From contig JAVBTT010000009.1 of assembly GCA_031556035.1 (NCBI GenBank), positions 18,020 to 82,019 on the forward strand: a stretch of DNA of 64,000 nt, read 5' to 3'. Below are positions 39,406-48,868 of the stretch, piece by piece. The DNA is from JAVBTT01 sp031556035 (GTDB taxonomy: Bacteria; Bacillota; Clostridia; Oscillospirales; UBA929). The notes beneath the pieces were generated by a model. It had not been told where the DNA came from. It saw nothing but the letters and a program-made list of their open reading frames with translations, and searched no databases. Numbering within the stretch: the first letter of the stretch is position 1; the number at the start of each line of letters is the position of its first letter. The position numbers were made by a program, and so were the translations under genes.

Positions 39406-41715
39406 ATGAAAGCAGTCGTATTGGCCGGGGGCGAGGGATCCCGCCTCCGTCCGATCAGCGCGGAAACCCCGAAGCCCATGGTGCGCCTTCTGGACAAGCC
39501 CGTCATGGAATATACGGTGGAGCTCCTGAAGAAGCACGGGGTTACCGACATCACGGCCACCCTTCAGACCCTGCCTCACAAAATAACGGACTACTTCGGG
39601 GACGGCTCGCACTGGGGTGTGCGGATGAGCTACCGCGTCGAATCCAACCCGCTGGGCACGGCGGGCGGGGTCAGGGCCTGCCGCTACTTCGCGGGAAACG
39701 AGCCCCTGCTTGTCATAAGCGGCGACGCCGTGACCGACATCGACCTCACAGCCTGCGCTCAGTTCCACAGGAGCAAAAACGCGCTGGCCACCATCGTGCT
39801 GACCAGGCGGGAGCAGCTTCTGGAATACGGCCTAGTCATGACAAACCCGGACGGGCGCGTGGCCCGCTTTATAGAGAAGCCGAGCTGGGGCCAGGTTTTC
39901 ACCGACACGGTCAACACCGGCATATACATCCTCTCCCCCGAGGCGCTGGACATGATCCCGGACGGGGTTTTTTACGACTTCGCCAGGGATCTGTTCCCTA
40001 GGATGCTCAGCGAGGGCCTGCCCCTGTACGGGGTGACCGCCGAGGGCTACTGGTGCGACATAGGGGATGTGCTCGCCTACATGAACTGCTGCTGCGACGC
40101 GCTGGACGGCAAGATAGACATAGCGCTGCCCGCGCAGGCGGAGATACCCGACGGGGTGTACGCCGAGCAGCCGTGCTATGTGGGCAGGGGCGCCCTGCTT
40201 GACGCCGGCTGCCGCATAGGGCCGTACGCCGTGATCGGCGCGGGCAGCCGCGTCCGCGCCGGGGCGTCCGTGGCCTACAGCGTGCTGGACGGGGTGCATG
40301 TGGATACGCTCGCGCGCTGCGAGGGCGCGTTCGCCGGACGGGGGAGCGTGCTGCGCGAGGGCGCCGCGCTGCGTGAGGGCGCGGTGGTGGGTGAGTCCGT
40401 CATAGTCGGAAGTCACGCGGAGCTGACCGGGAACGCCAGGGTCTGGCCCAACAAGGAGATAGAGGCCGACACCCGGGTGGACGGCAGCGTCACCGGCGGG
40501 CACGGGCGCCGGGCGGCGGCGTTTGACGGCGCGGGCGGCATCTCCGGGCAGCCGTACGCCGACCTGGGCCCGGAATTTTGCCTGCGGCTGGGCGAGGCGA
40601 TAGGCTCGGTCGCCCGGGGGGAAATTGCGCTCAGCCACCGGGGCGGGGATTCGGCCCGCTGCGCCGCGCTGGCGCTGGAGGCCGGGATATGCTCCTCAGG
40701 GGGAAGCCCCGTGCTGTCGGACGCACCGTTCGCCGCCTGCGCGGCCTACTCCTCCGGACTGTACAGGCTCCCGCTCAGCGTGTTTGTAAAGCAGCGCGGG
40801 GACTCGCTGTCCATACGGCTTTACGACAGCCTCGGGCTTCCGATACAGCGCGAGCTGGAGCGCAAAATAGAGAGCCTGACAGCCCGGGGGGAGTCGGTGA
40901 CGGCCCCGAGGCCGGGGCACTCCCGCCCGCTCTCGGGTCTGGCGGACGCACACGCCACGGCCGCCGCTGTCCTGCCGGAATGGGCGGCGGAGCTTGCCGC
41001 CGCGCCGTGGGAGGGCAGGGTCTCCGGCGGCGATTCAGCGTCGGCGGCGCTGCGCAGGACGCTGGCGCTCACCGGCTGCACCCTGAGCGGCGGCGCGGGG
41101 AGCCCTCTTTTCGGCTGCGACGAGGACGGGCTTCGCCTGACCGCCGTCGACGAGTCGGGGCAAAGCCTGAGCCACGCGCGTATACTGACAATGCTGCTGT
41201 GGCTGGAGGCCCAGGCCGGGGTCAAGCTCATCGCGCTTCCGTACAGCGAGCCGGCGGCTCTGGACGAGTGCGCGCTGAGCCTGGGCATATCTATACTGCG
41301 GGTGGGGCGCGACGGCGACGCCGCGCGGGAGCTGTACGCCTCCCAGCGCCACCTGAGGGATGCCTGCTTCGCGGCGGCGAGGCTGGCGTACGGCTGCCGA
41401 AGGCACGGCATCAGCCTGAGCGGGCTGTCCGAGCGCGTCCCCGCCTTCCACATCCGCAGCGCCGAGCTCAGGCTGGACGGCGACAGGGGCGCGGTCATGC
41501 GTGCGCTTGCGTCCACCCAGGAAAACGCCGAGCTGGTCGAGGGCCTGCGGGCCAAGGTCGGGCGCGGCTGGGTGCATGTCGCCCCGATGCCGGGCAGAAG
41601 GGCGCTGCGCATCACCGCCGAGGGCGGCAGCGAGGAGCTCGCGTCCGAGATCTGCGACTTCTATCTGGAAGCCGCAAAAAAAATAGATGGACAATCTCAG
41701 GGCGCCGTGATATAA
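39406..41715 (+). CDS. Sugar-phosphate nucleotidyltransferase fused to a degenerate phosphomannomutase-like domain
   Basis: A 769-residue protein. Residues 1-230: NTP_transferase fold with the LAGGEGSRLRPISAETPKPM signature and ISGDAVTD metal site, as in mannose-1-phosphate guanylyltransferases. About 245-365: hexapeptide left-handed helix repeats (CYVGRGALLDAGCRIGPYAVIG). About 385-765: alpha-D-phosphohexomutase-like fold, but the phosphoserine loop (TASHNP) is absent and the metal loop is only FGCDEDGLR. The fused domain is therefore probably regulatory or structural. Related fused proteins occur in Firmicutes and Actinobacteria and feed polysaccharide synthesis. The start has GAGGAGAG upstream. 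Confidence 0.85.
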   Translation: MKAVVLAGGEGSRLRPISAETPKPMVRLLDKPVMEYTVELLKKHGVTDITATLQTLPHKITDYFGDGSHWGVRMSYRVESNPLGTAGGVRACRYFAGNEPLLVISGDAVTDIDLTACAQFHRSKNALATIVLTRREQLLEYGLVMTNPDGRVARFIEKPSWGQVFTDTVNTGIYILSPEALDMIPDGVFYDFARDLFPRMLSEGLPLYGVTAEGYWCDIGDVLAYMNCCCDALDGKIDIALPAQAEIPDGVYAEQPCYVGRGALLDAGCRIGPYAVIGAGSRVRAGASVAYSVLDGVHVDTLARCEGAFAGRGSVLREGAALREGAVVGESVIVGSHAELTGNARVWPNKEIEADTRVDGSVTGGHGRRAAAFDGAGGISGQPYADLGPEFCLRLGEAIGSVARGEIALSHRGGDSARCAALALEAGICSSGGSPVLSDAPFAACAAYSSGLYRLPLSVFVKQRGDSLSIRLYDSLGLPIQRELERKIESLTARGESVTAPRPGHSRPLSGLADAHATAAAVLPEWAAELAAAPWEGRVSGGDSASAALRRTLALTGCTLSGGAGSPLFGCDEDGLRLTAVDESGQSLSHARILTMLLWLEAQAGVKLIALPYSEPAALDECALSLGISILRVGRDGDAARELYASQRHLRDACFAAARLAYGCRRHGISLSGLSERVPAFHIRSAELRLDGDRGAVMRALASTQENAELVEGLRAKVGRGWVHVAPMPGRRALRITAEGGSEELASEICDFYLEAAKKIDGQSQGAVI

Positions 41716-41797
41716 TGCTGCGGATTATGTGAACTTTACGCGCCGTTAAAGCGCGTCTTGTATATCGGCATCCCCATCACAGCACGGTTTGACGGAG

Positions 41798-41817
41798 CAG
41801 GGCGGTCCTTTGACCGC
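41798..41817. terminator. Hairpin between nucleotidyltransferase and RNase J genes
   Basis: GGGCGGTC, loop CTTT, GACCGCCC. No T tract follows, so termination may be partial; an RNA-processing role is possible. Confidence 0.5.
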
Positions 41818-41890
41818 CCCTGAGTTCCCGCGCGTAAAAAGCCCCTCAAACCGTACATATCTTTTATTATAGGAGTTGTTAAACCACACT

Positions 41891-43549
41891 ATGGCGGAAA
41901 AACTGAAAATCATACCCCTCGGCGGAATTGGGGAAATCGGGAAGAACCTTACCGTGCACGAGTACGGCGGGGACATCCTGCTGGTGGACTGCGGCATTTC
42001 CTTCCCGGACGACGACATGTACGGGGTGGACATTGTCATCCCGGATTTCTCCTATCTTGTCAAGCACCGCAACCGCATAAGGGCGCTTGCCCTCACACAC
42101 GGCCATGAGGACCACATCGGCGCGATACCCCACCTGCTCAAGGAGCTGAACTGCCCGATTTACTGCACAAGGCTCACGGCCGGGCTGATCTCCATAAAGC
42201 TCGAGGAGGCGGGCCTTCTCAAAAAGGCGGAGATACACACGCTGGAGGCCGGGCAGAGCTTCACGGCCGGGCAGTTCCACGTGGAGTTTATCAGGGTAAA
42301 CCACTCGATAGCGGACGCGGTCTCGCTGGCGATTACCACAAATATGGGCACCGTCATCCAGACAGGCGACTTCAAGATCGACACCACCCCGGTCGAGGGG
42401 GACGTGATAGACCTGGCCCGCTTCGGCGAGCTGGGCAAAAAGGGCGTGCTGGCGCTGCTGTCCGACTCCACGAACGTCGAGAGGCCCGGCTACGCGATGA
42501 GCGAGCGCAAGGTGGGCGAGGCGCTGGACAGCCAGTTCCGGGGCTGCGAGCACCGGATTATCGTGACGACGTTCGCCTCCAACGTCCACCGGCTTCAGCA
42601 GATAATAGACGCCGCCGTCAAGCACGGGCGCAAGGTGGCGATAACCGGGCGCAGCATGGAGAACATCCTGCGCGTCTCGATTGAGCTGGACTACATCGAC
42701 ATCCCGCCGGGAACGATAGTCGAGGTGTCCCAGCTCAAGGGCATCCCCCGCAGCAAGGTGTGCATAATCACGACCGGCAGCCAGGGCGAGCCGATGTCCG
42801 CGCTGTCGCGCATGGCGTTCGGGGCGCACAGGCAGATTGAGCTCCAGGCAGGGGACCGGGTGCTGATATCGGCAAGCCCCATACCGGGCAACGAGAAGAC
42901 GATATCGCACGTTATAAACGAGCTGTTCCGGCGCGGCTGCGAGGTCGTGTACGAGAAGCTGGCCGACATCCACGTGTCCGGCCACGCCTGCCAGGAGGAG
43001 CTGAAGCTGATGCTGGCGCTGACAAGGCCGAAGTACTTCCTGCCGGTGCACGGCGAGTACAGGATGCTGAAGGCGCACTGCGGGCTCGCGAGGCAGACAG
43101 GGGTGGAGCCGAAGAACATTTTCATTCCCGAGCTGGGCCGGATTTTTGAGATAACAAGGGCCGGGGCCAAGCTGGCCGCGTCCGTCCAGGCCGGACGGGT
43201 GCTGCTGGACGGCAGCGGGCTGGGCGACGTGGGCACGGTGATACAGCATGACCGCAGGCTGCTGGCCGAGGACGGGCTGATTGTGATCGTCACCGCGATG
43301 GACTCCGACGGGCTGACCGTGGTGTCCGGCCCGGAGATCGTCACCCGGGGCTTCGCGCTGACCAAGGAGTCGGAAAGCGTTCTTGAGGACATGCGCAGGC
43401 AGGCGGCGAGAGTGCTGGACAACTGCGCCGAAAACGGCTACACCGACTGGACGACGATAAAGACCCAGCTGCGCAACTCGCTGGGTGATATGATATTCAA
43501 AAAGACTCGGCGCAGGCCGATGATCCTGCCGATAATCATAGAGGCGTAG
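41891..43549 (+). CDS. rnj: Ribonuclease J
   Basis: A 552-residue metallo-beta-lactamase/beta-CASP enzyme with 5'-3' exonuclease and endonuclease activity in mRNA turnover and rRNA maturation. Zinc motif LTHGHEDHIGA (about 70-80), LLSDSTNVERPG, ITTGSQGEPMSALSRM, the HVSGHA motif and LPVHGEYRML are all present, as is the C-terminal domain. The ATG at 41891 is in frame with a TTG at 41876 that is too close to the AGGAG to serve. The enzyme is relevant to the many hairpin-rich intergenic RNAs of this genome. Confidence 0.94.
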   Translation: MAEKLKIIPLGGIGEIGKNLTVHEYGGDILLVDCGISFPDDDMYGVDIVIPDFSYLVKHRNRIRALALTHGHEDHIGAIPHLLKELNCPIYCTRLTAGLISIKLEEAGLLKKAEIHTLEAGQSFTAGQFHVEFIRVNHSIADAVSLAITTNMGTVIQTGDFKIDTTPVEGDVIDLARFGELGKKGVLALLSDSTNVERPGYAMSERKVGEALDSQFRGCEHRIIVTTFASNVHRLQQIIDAAVKHGRKVAITGRSMENILRVSIELDYIDIPPGTIVEVSQLKGIPRSKVCIITTGSQGEPMSALSRMAFGAHRQIELQAGDRVLISASPIPGNEKTISHVINELFRRGCEVVYEKLADIHVSGHACQEELKLMLALTRPKYFLPVHGEYRMLKAHCGLARQTGVEPKNIFIPELGRIFEITRAGAKLAASVQAGRVLLDGSGLGDVGTVIQHDRRLLAEDGLIVIVTAMDSDGLTVVSGPEIVTRGFALTKESESVLEDMRRQAARVLDNCAENGYTDWTTIKTQLRNSLGDMIFKKTRRRPMILPIIIEA

Positions 43550-43559
43550 GAGGGTCGCC

Positions 43560-43976
43560 TTACCGTCCCCGTTTTGCCCCCAGATACCCCTCAAGTATCA
43601 GAGCCGCCGCGACCGCGTCCACGCGGTCGCGGTTTTTTTTGCCGTGCTTTCCCGCCGTGTGCAGGATTCTGGCGGCGTCGACGGTCGTGCGCCGCTCGTC
43701 CCACAGCGCGACCGGCAGCCCGGTGGCCTGCGCGAGCCTGGCGGCAAACTCCCGGGATTTCTCCGCCCGCTCGCCCTCGCTGCCGTTCATGTTCAGCGGC
43801 TTTCCGACGACTATCTCGCCGACGCCGCGCGCCTCGGCCTCCGCCCGCAGGGCGGCGATAAGCTTTTTCATGTCGGGCTGGGCGAGGACGAAGCTCTCCC
43901 CCGCGAGGCTGCCCGTCAGGTCGGATACCGCCACCCCCGTTCTCGCGTCGCCCAGGTCTATGGCCATAATGCGCAT
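43560..43976 (-). CDS. ruvX: RuvX/YqgF Holliday junction resolvase-like RNase H-fold protein
   Basis: A 138-residue RNase H-fold nuclease of the YqgF family, implicated in pre-16S rRNA processing and possibly Holliday junction cleavage. It starts IMAIDLGDARTGVAVSD (first catalytic Asp), then IVVGKPLNMNGSEGERA, LWDERRTT and DRVDAVAAALILEGYL (last Asp). It is convergent with rnj, 10 bp apart, so the two transcripts end against each other. Confidence 0.93.
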   Translation of the reverse strand: MRIMAIDLGDARTGVAVSDLTGSLAGESFVLAQPDMKKLIAALRAEAEARGVGEIVVGKPLNMNGSEGERAEKSREFAARLAQATGLPVALWDERRTTVDAARILHTAGKHGKKNRDRVDAVAAALILEGYLGAKRGR

Positions 43977-44141
43977 GATGTCCTCCGTTTCGCCGCGCCG
44001 ATGATTTGCATAAGAAAAATTTAAGAATTCGCCTTCGGCGGCGCGGCCTTTTGCCTAAAAGGCGACTGTTTTTGAGGCGTTGGCCCGGATTTCGGCCCGA
44101 ACCGGCCCCTTACACAGGCATTTTCCCCCAAAATGACCGCC

Positions 44142-44170
44142 TTGTCAAGCGTGAAGGCGGGTGATATAAT
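44142..44170 (+). promoter_or_regulatory. Promoter of the class A PBP gene
   Basis: TTGTCA (44142-44147), 17 bp, TATAAT (44165-44170). The next gene start in this direction is at 44685, leaving a leader of about 510 nt composed almost wholly of repeat modules. Confidence 0.7.
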
Positions 44171-44179
44171 GTTTTGCGA

Positions 44180-44655
44180 AAAAGAAGAGCGGAGCCGGGC
44201 GGGTCTCAAAAAATGCGACGAGCAGCGAAGCGCACGAGGAAGCATTTTTTTGAGACAAAGCGCCGGCGTTTGGCGAAGTCCGCAAAGCGGACGGAGCCGA
44301 AGCCGGAGCGGCAGCCCGTGCGGAGCTTGACAATGCGGGAAGAGCGAAGCCCCCGGGCGACCACCCCGCCGCCTTCGGGCGGCACCCCTCCAAGGAGGGG
44401 AATGGGGCGTCTCCTGTAGGGGCCGACGCCCTCGGCGGCCCGTCGCGCCTTGGCAGACAGGCCGAAAACGGCGCGCCGGGGCGTCGCGCCCTACGCGGGG
44501 AACCACCCCGCACGCCCCCCCTCTCAGACCCTGCACGAATGGCGGCAGACGTCGGCCGCCATCGTTGGGCCAGCTCTCCCAAGGGGGGAGCCAGGGTGTA
44601 CTCGCCTCTCCCTTTGGGAGAGGTGGCGCGGAGCGCCGGAGAGGGCTCTCCCCCG
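44180..44655. repeat. Repeat array in the PBP leader: G, D, F, E
   Basis: A divergent G unit (44181-44345; inner hairpin around CAAAAAAATGC-like arms), inverted D (CGCCTTCGGGCGGCACCCC), F-type palindromes (GGCGCGCCGGGGCGTCGCGCC region) and an E unit with CTCTCCCTTTGGGAGAG (44607-44623). Confidence 0.75.
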
Positions 44656-44684
44656 TTTTATCCCTTGGAAAGGCGGTTAAATAT

Positions 44685-47285
44685 ATGAAAAAATTCTTCG
44701 CGAAAATCAGGCGCGTCTGCGCTGACATAGGCGAGATATTCTCAAACCTCGGAAAGCGTGTCGTCAACCCGGACGCCAACCGCGGCACCAAGAGGGTGGC
44801 CCGCGGGGTGGGCAGGATTTTCGGGATAGCCGGCAAAATAGCGCTGACCGTGCTGCTGGTGACCCTGTCCACCGCCTCGATTGTCGTCCTCTTCGGGGCC
44901 ATCTACGTGTCCCACTACCTGGAGGTGGACACAAGCCTGACCCTTGAGAACGCCAAGCTGAACCTGACCACCCAGTTCCTGGCCGCCGACCCGGACACCG
45001 GGGAGTGGAAGGTTATGGAAACCGTGTCGGGCGGCGAGAACCGCGAGTGGGTGGACTATGAGGATATTCCGGAGAACATAAAGCTGGCGGTCGTCGCGAT
45101 GGAGGACAAGCGCTTCTGGACACACAAGGGGGTGGACTGGCGGCGCACCGGCGGCGCACTGCTCCAGATGTTCTTCCAGATGCGGGAGGGCAACTTCGGT
45201 GGCTCCACCCTGACCCAGCAGCTGATTAAAAACATGACCGGCAACGACGACGCGACCGTGCGCCGCAAGATGCAGGAGATATTCCAGGCCCTGGAGTTCG
45301 AGACAAGATACTCCAAGGAGGACATCCTGACCTGGTACCTGAACATGATATACCTCGGGCAGGGCTGCAACGGCATTAAGACAGCCGCCTCCGTCTACTT
45401 CGGCAAGGAGCTCGACCGGCTCACCCTGGCCGAGTGCGCCTGCATAGTCGGGATAACGAACAACCCCTACCTCTACGACCCCTATCTCAACCCGGAGAAA
45501 AACAAGGTTCGGCAGGAGAACATCCTGAAGGAGATGCTCAAGCAGGAGATCATCACCGAGGCGGAGTGCGAGGCGGCGATCAGCCAGAAGCTTGTGTTCG
45601 CCCGGAGCACGAGGCTTCCCGAGACGAAGATACGCACATGGTACGTCGACGAGGTCATCGACGACCTGACCCATGATCTGATGACGAAGAACGGCTGGTC
45701 AAAGAAATACGCCCAGCAGATGATCTTCACGGGCGGCTACAGGGTCTATATGAACGTCGACCTGCGCATCCAGGGGATCATGGACGAGGTCTGGAGCGAC
45801 GACGAATACTGGCCCAAGTCGGTGGACGCGGAGCGCCCGCAGGCCACGATGATAATCAACGACCCCTACAAGGGCCATGTACTGGCCATGTCCGGCCCGC
45901 GCGGCGAAAAGACCGGCAACCTGCTGTTCAACTTCACGACGCAGGCCAAGCGCCAGCCCGGCTCGTCCATCAAGCCGGTGTCTGTCTACTCCCCGGCCTT
46001 CGACCTCGGCATTATTACGCCCGCGACCGTGTTCGACGACTCCCCGTTCAAGCTCGAGGGGGGCAGGGCCTGGCCGAAGAACTCGCCGGTGGGCTACGAC
46101 GGCAGGATATCGATCCTGAACGCGGTCACAAAATCCAAAAACACGGTGGCCGTCAAGGTGACGGACGCTCTGAGCCCGCAGCGCTCGTTCGACTTCGCGC
46201 GGGACAAGATGGGGCTGAGCCTTGAGGACGCGTACACAAACAGCAGGGGCGAGATATTTTCCGACATAGGGCTGGCGCAGCTGGCGCTGGGCGGCCTGAC
46301 AAAGGGGGTCACGGTGGAGGAGATGGCCTCGGCCTACGGCGCGTTCGTGAACAAGGGGGTGCGCTTGAAGTGCACGACCTACAGCCGCGTCGAGGACGCG
46401 GACGGCAACCTCGTGTTCAACAACGAACCCGAGGCGACCGTGGCGATTAAGGAGAAAACGGCGTACTACATGACAAACTGCCTGATAAACGCGGTTCAAA
46501 AGGGCACAGGCTCCAGGGCCAGGATGGACAATATGCCGGTCGCCGGAAAGACCGGCACCACGACAAAGGACTACGACCGATGGTTCGCGGGCTACACCCC
46601 CTATTACGTCGGGGTGGCCTGGTTCGGCTACGACCCCCAGCGCAGGCTGAGCGGCTACTCGTCCAACCCCGCCCTGCACATGTGGAAGCAGGTTATGGAC
46701 AAGGTTCACGAGGGGCTTGACCGCAGGGAATTTGAGGCGCCAAACTTTGAGACCACGACCCCGACCCTCTGCGTCGACAGCGGGCTTCTGGCCACGGACG
46801 CGTGCAGGCTCGACCCGAGGGGCGACCGCACCGGATCGTACAGGCTCGCGAAGGAGGACGTGCCGAAAACATACTGCAATGTGCATGTGCTCGTCGAGGT
46901 GGACATCGCCAGCAAGTACCTTGCGTCCCCCTACTGCCCGCAGGAGGTGCGGAAGAAGATCGGGCTCATGGATCTCTCCCGCCCGATGCCGGACGCCGGC
47001 GTCGGCATAGGGGACGAGGGCTTCACGACCTGGGCCCCGGACAAGTACACGTTCCTGCCCGAGGGCCAGTACGCACCGTCCAGGCCGTCGGACGCGCAGG
47101 GGGGCTACTATACAAACGCCTACTGCCCGCTGCACGATGAGACCTACGTCCCGCCCGTGACCCCGCCTCCCGACGAGGGCGGCGAGCCTCCGGACGGAGA
47201 GGGCGATCCCAGCGCGGAGCCCTCGCCGGGCGGTGACCCCGAGGAGCCGGATGACGGCTTTGTCCCCTGGATGCCCTGGATGTAA
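44685..47285 (+). CDS. Class A penicillin-binding protein (PBP1a-type transglycosylase/transpeptidase)
   Basis: An 866-residue bifunctional peptidoglycan synthase. A short basic cytosolic N-terminus and one membrane helix (about 45-68) lead to a GT51 transglycosylase domain (VVAMEDKRFWTHKGVDWRR, GGSTLTQQLIKN, RKMQEI). The transpeptidase domain has the three active motifs SSIK (nucleophile Ser), SKN and KTGTTT. The C-terminus ends in a Pro/Glu/Gly-rich tail. The start at 44685 was set by the AAAGGCGG site, because the frame stays open through the upstream repeats. It has a very long leader and a long-loop terminator. Confidence 0.94.
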   Translation: MKKFFAKIRRVCADIGEIFSNLGKRVVNPDANRGTKRVARGVGRIFGIAGKIALTVLLVTLSTASIVVLFGAIYVSHYLEVDTSLTLENAKLNLTTQFLAADPDTGEWKVMETVSGGENREWVDYEDIPENIKLAVVAMEDKRFWTHKGVDWRRTGGALLQMFFQMREGNFGGSTLTQQLIKNMTGNDDATVRRKMQEIFQALEFETRYSKEDILTWYLNMIYLGQGCNGIKTAASVYFGKELDRLTLAECACIVGITNNPYLYDPYLNPEKNKVRQENILKEMLKQEIITEAECEAAISQKLVFARSTRLPETKIRTWYVDEVIDDLTHDLMTKNGWSKKYAQQMIFTGGYRVYMNVDLRIQGIMDEVWSDDEYWPKSVDAERPQATMIINDPYKGHVLAMSGPRGEKTGNLLFNFTTQAKRQPGSSIKPVSVYSPAFDLGIITPATVFDDSPFKLEGGRAWPKNSPVGYDGRISILNAVTKSKNTVAVKVTDALSPQRSFDFARDKMGLSLEDAYTNSRGEIFSDIGLAQLALGGLTKGVTVEEMASAYGAFVNKGVRLKCTTYSRVEDADGNLVFNNEPEATVAIKEKTAYYMTNCLINAVQKGTGSRARMDNMPVAGKTGTTTKDYDRWFAGYTPYYVGVAWFGYDPQRRLSGYSSNPALHMWKQVMDKVHEGLDRREFEAPNFETTTPTLCVDSGLLATDACRLDPRGDRTGSYRLAKEDVPKTYCNVHVLVEVDIASKYLASPYCPQEVRKKIGLMDLSRPMPDAGVGIGDEGFTTWAPDKYTFLPEGQYAPSRPSDAQGGYYTNAYCPLHDETYVPPVTPPPDEGGEPPDGEGDPSAEPSPGGDPEEPDDGFVPWMPWM

Positions 47286-47292
47286 AGCGCTT

Positions 47293-47358
47293 TGAAAAAA
47301 CGCCTGTGATACTGATATCTGCTCTTTAGCATGAGATGAGTATGAGGGCGTTTTTTCA
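47293..47358 (+). terminator. Terminator of the PBP gene
   Basis: TGAAAAAACGCC (47293-47304) pairs with GGCGTTTTTTCA (47347-47358), with a 42-nt loop; the second arm contains the T tract. Confidence 0.7.
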
Positions 47359-47384
47359 GGCTAAAGGCGAAGCCTGACCGGGGG

Positions 47385-47690
47385 ATTCCGCCTCCCCTCT
47401 CAGGCCCTTCGGGGCCAGCTCCCCCAAGGGGGGAGCTGGCCCCGAAGGGCCGGGGTGGTTCCCCGCGCAGGGCGCGGCGGGCCGCCGAGGGCGTCGGCCC
47501 CTACAGGGAACGCCCAATTCCCCTCCCTGGAGGGGTGGCCCCGCAGGGCCGGGGTGGTGGCCCCGAAGGGCCGGGGTGGTGGCCCGCGCAGGGCGCGGCG
47601 GGCCGCCGAGGGCGTCGGCCCCTACAGGGAACGCCCCCATTCCCCTCCCGGGAGGGGTGGCCCCGCAGGGCCGGGGTGGTGGCCCCCTGA
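47385..47690. repeat. Inverted repeat array: E, then F-D duplicated
   Basis: E-like CTCCCCCAAGGGGGGAG palindrome (47417-47440), then two near-identical units each made of an F-type hairpin and an inverted D (ATTCCCCTCCC, GGAGGGGTGGCCCCGCAGGGCC), at about 47462-47575 and 47580-47690. Orientation is opposite to the arrays at 18-33 kb. Confidence 0.8.
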
Positions 47691-47739
47691 TACACCCGGA
47701 CAGCACCGGCCTTTTTCGCGCACCCGCGCTTGACAAACG

Positions 47740-47768
47740 TGGTATAATAGCCGCAAAACGGCTATTAT
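47740..47768 (+). promoter_or_regulatory. Extended -10 promoter with overlapping palindrome, Gld-like ABC operon
   Basis: TGG-TATAAT (47740-47748) forms an extended -10 without a good -35. A perfect 10-bp inverted repeat, ATAATAGCCG-CAAAA-CGGCTATTAT (47744-47768), overlaps it and covers the start region. It may be an operator, or the transcript may carry a 5' hairpin. Confidence 0.5.
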
Positions 47769-47872
47769 GTTTTAAACAATATTTCAGATATAAACCCAGT
47801 GTTCACAAAAAACACACAGAGACTTGCTAGAGTGTTTTCAGCGCCGCCAGGCGCATGGAAAGAGGTGTCAGG

Positions 47873-48868
47873 ATGATAGAGGTTTCCGGGCTGACAAAGC
47901 GATACGGGAACAGCAGAGGGATCAGCGGCATAGACTTTTTCATCAAAGAGGGCGAGATTGTGGGCTTCCTGGGCCCGAACGGGGCGGGCAAGACCACGAC
48001 CATGAACATCATAACAGGCTATATCTCGGCCACTTCCGGCTCGGCCAGAATTGCGGGGACGGACATTCTGGATAACCCCCTTGAGGCCAAGCGCCATATC
48101 GGGTATCTGCCGGAGCAGCCGCCGCTGTACCCGGACATGACGGTGGACGAGTACCTGAGCTTCTGCTACGAGCTCAAGGGGGTGCGCGCGAAATCCCGGA
48201 AAAGCCACCTTGAGGAGGTCTGCTCCCTTGTGGACATCGGGGACGTGCGCGGCCGGGTTATACGCAACCTGTCCAAGGGCTACCGCCAGCGCGTGGGGCT
48301 GGCCCAGGCCCTGATCGGCGACCCGGACGTGCTTGTGCTGGACGAGCCCACCGTGGGCCTCGACCCGAGGCAGATAGTCGATATACGCAACGTCATAAAG
48401 GAGCTGGGCAAATCCCGCACGATAATCCTCTCCACCCACATACTGCCCGAGGTCTCGGCGGTGTGCGAGAGGGTGCTCGTTATCTCAAACGGGGTCATAG
48501 TCGCGGACGACAAGCCGGAGAACCTCTCCAACGCGCTCTCCGGCGAGCAGCGCCTGCTGGTTCGCGTGGCCGGGCCGTCCGACAGCGTGCTCTCCCTGCT
48601 GCGCGGCGGCGAGGGGGTTCGCAGGGCGGAGGCGATCGGCGAGCTTGAGACCGGCTCGTGCGATTTCCTTGTCGAGGCTGAGCCAGGGACCGATATCAGA
48701 AAGCCGATGTTCGCGTCCCTTGCCGCCGCCGGCTGGCCGATACTGATGCTGAAGCCGCGCGGCGCGTCCCTTGAGGACATATTTATTAAGCTGACCGACG
48801 AGGCGGCCGAGGGCTCCGGGAGTCCTCGGGACTCCGGGGCGGAAGGGAAGGAGGCGGACGGGGAATGA
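47873..48868 (+). CDS. ABC transporter ATPase, GldA-like
   Basis: A 331-residue ATP-binding subunit. Walker A is GPNGAGKTT, followed by the Q-loop, the signature LSKGYRQRVGLAQAL, Walker B VLVLDEPTVGLDP and the H-loop STHI. The about 100-residue C-terminal extension ends in a Gly/Glu-rich tail. With the next three genes it forms the Gld/ABC-2-type operon seen in Clostridia and Bacteroidetes, which probably exports or moves an envelope component; the substrate is unknown. The ATG at 47873 follows AGAGGTG. It overlaps the permease gene by 4 bp. Confidence 0.9.
   Translation: MIEVSGLTKRYGNSRGISGIDFFIKEGEIVGFLGPNGAGKTTTMNIITGYISATSGSARIAGTDILDNPLEAKRHIGYLPEQPPLYPDMTVDEYLSFCYELKGVRAKSRKSHLEEVCSLVDIGDVRGRVIRNLSKGYRQRVGLAQALIGDPDVLVLDEPTVGLDPRQIVDIRNVIKELGKSRTIILSTHILPEVSAVCERVLVISNGVIVADDKPENLSNALSGEQRLLVRVAGPSDSVLSLLRGGEGVRRAEAIGELETGSCDFLVEAEPGTDIRKPMFASLAAAGWPILMLKPRGASLEDIFIKLTDEAAEGSGSPRDSGAEGKEADGE

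Noticed and set aside
41879..43594. A 571-codon minus-strand frame opposite RNase J
   Set aside because: Shadow of the GC-rich RNase J gene; composition is Arg/His/Gln-rich without structure.
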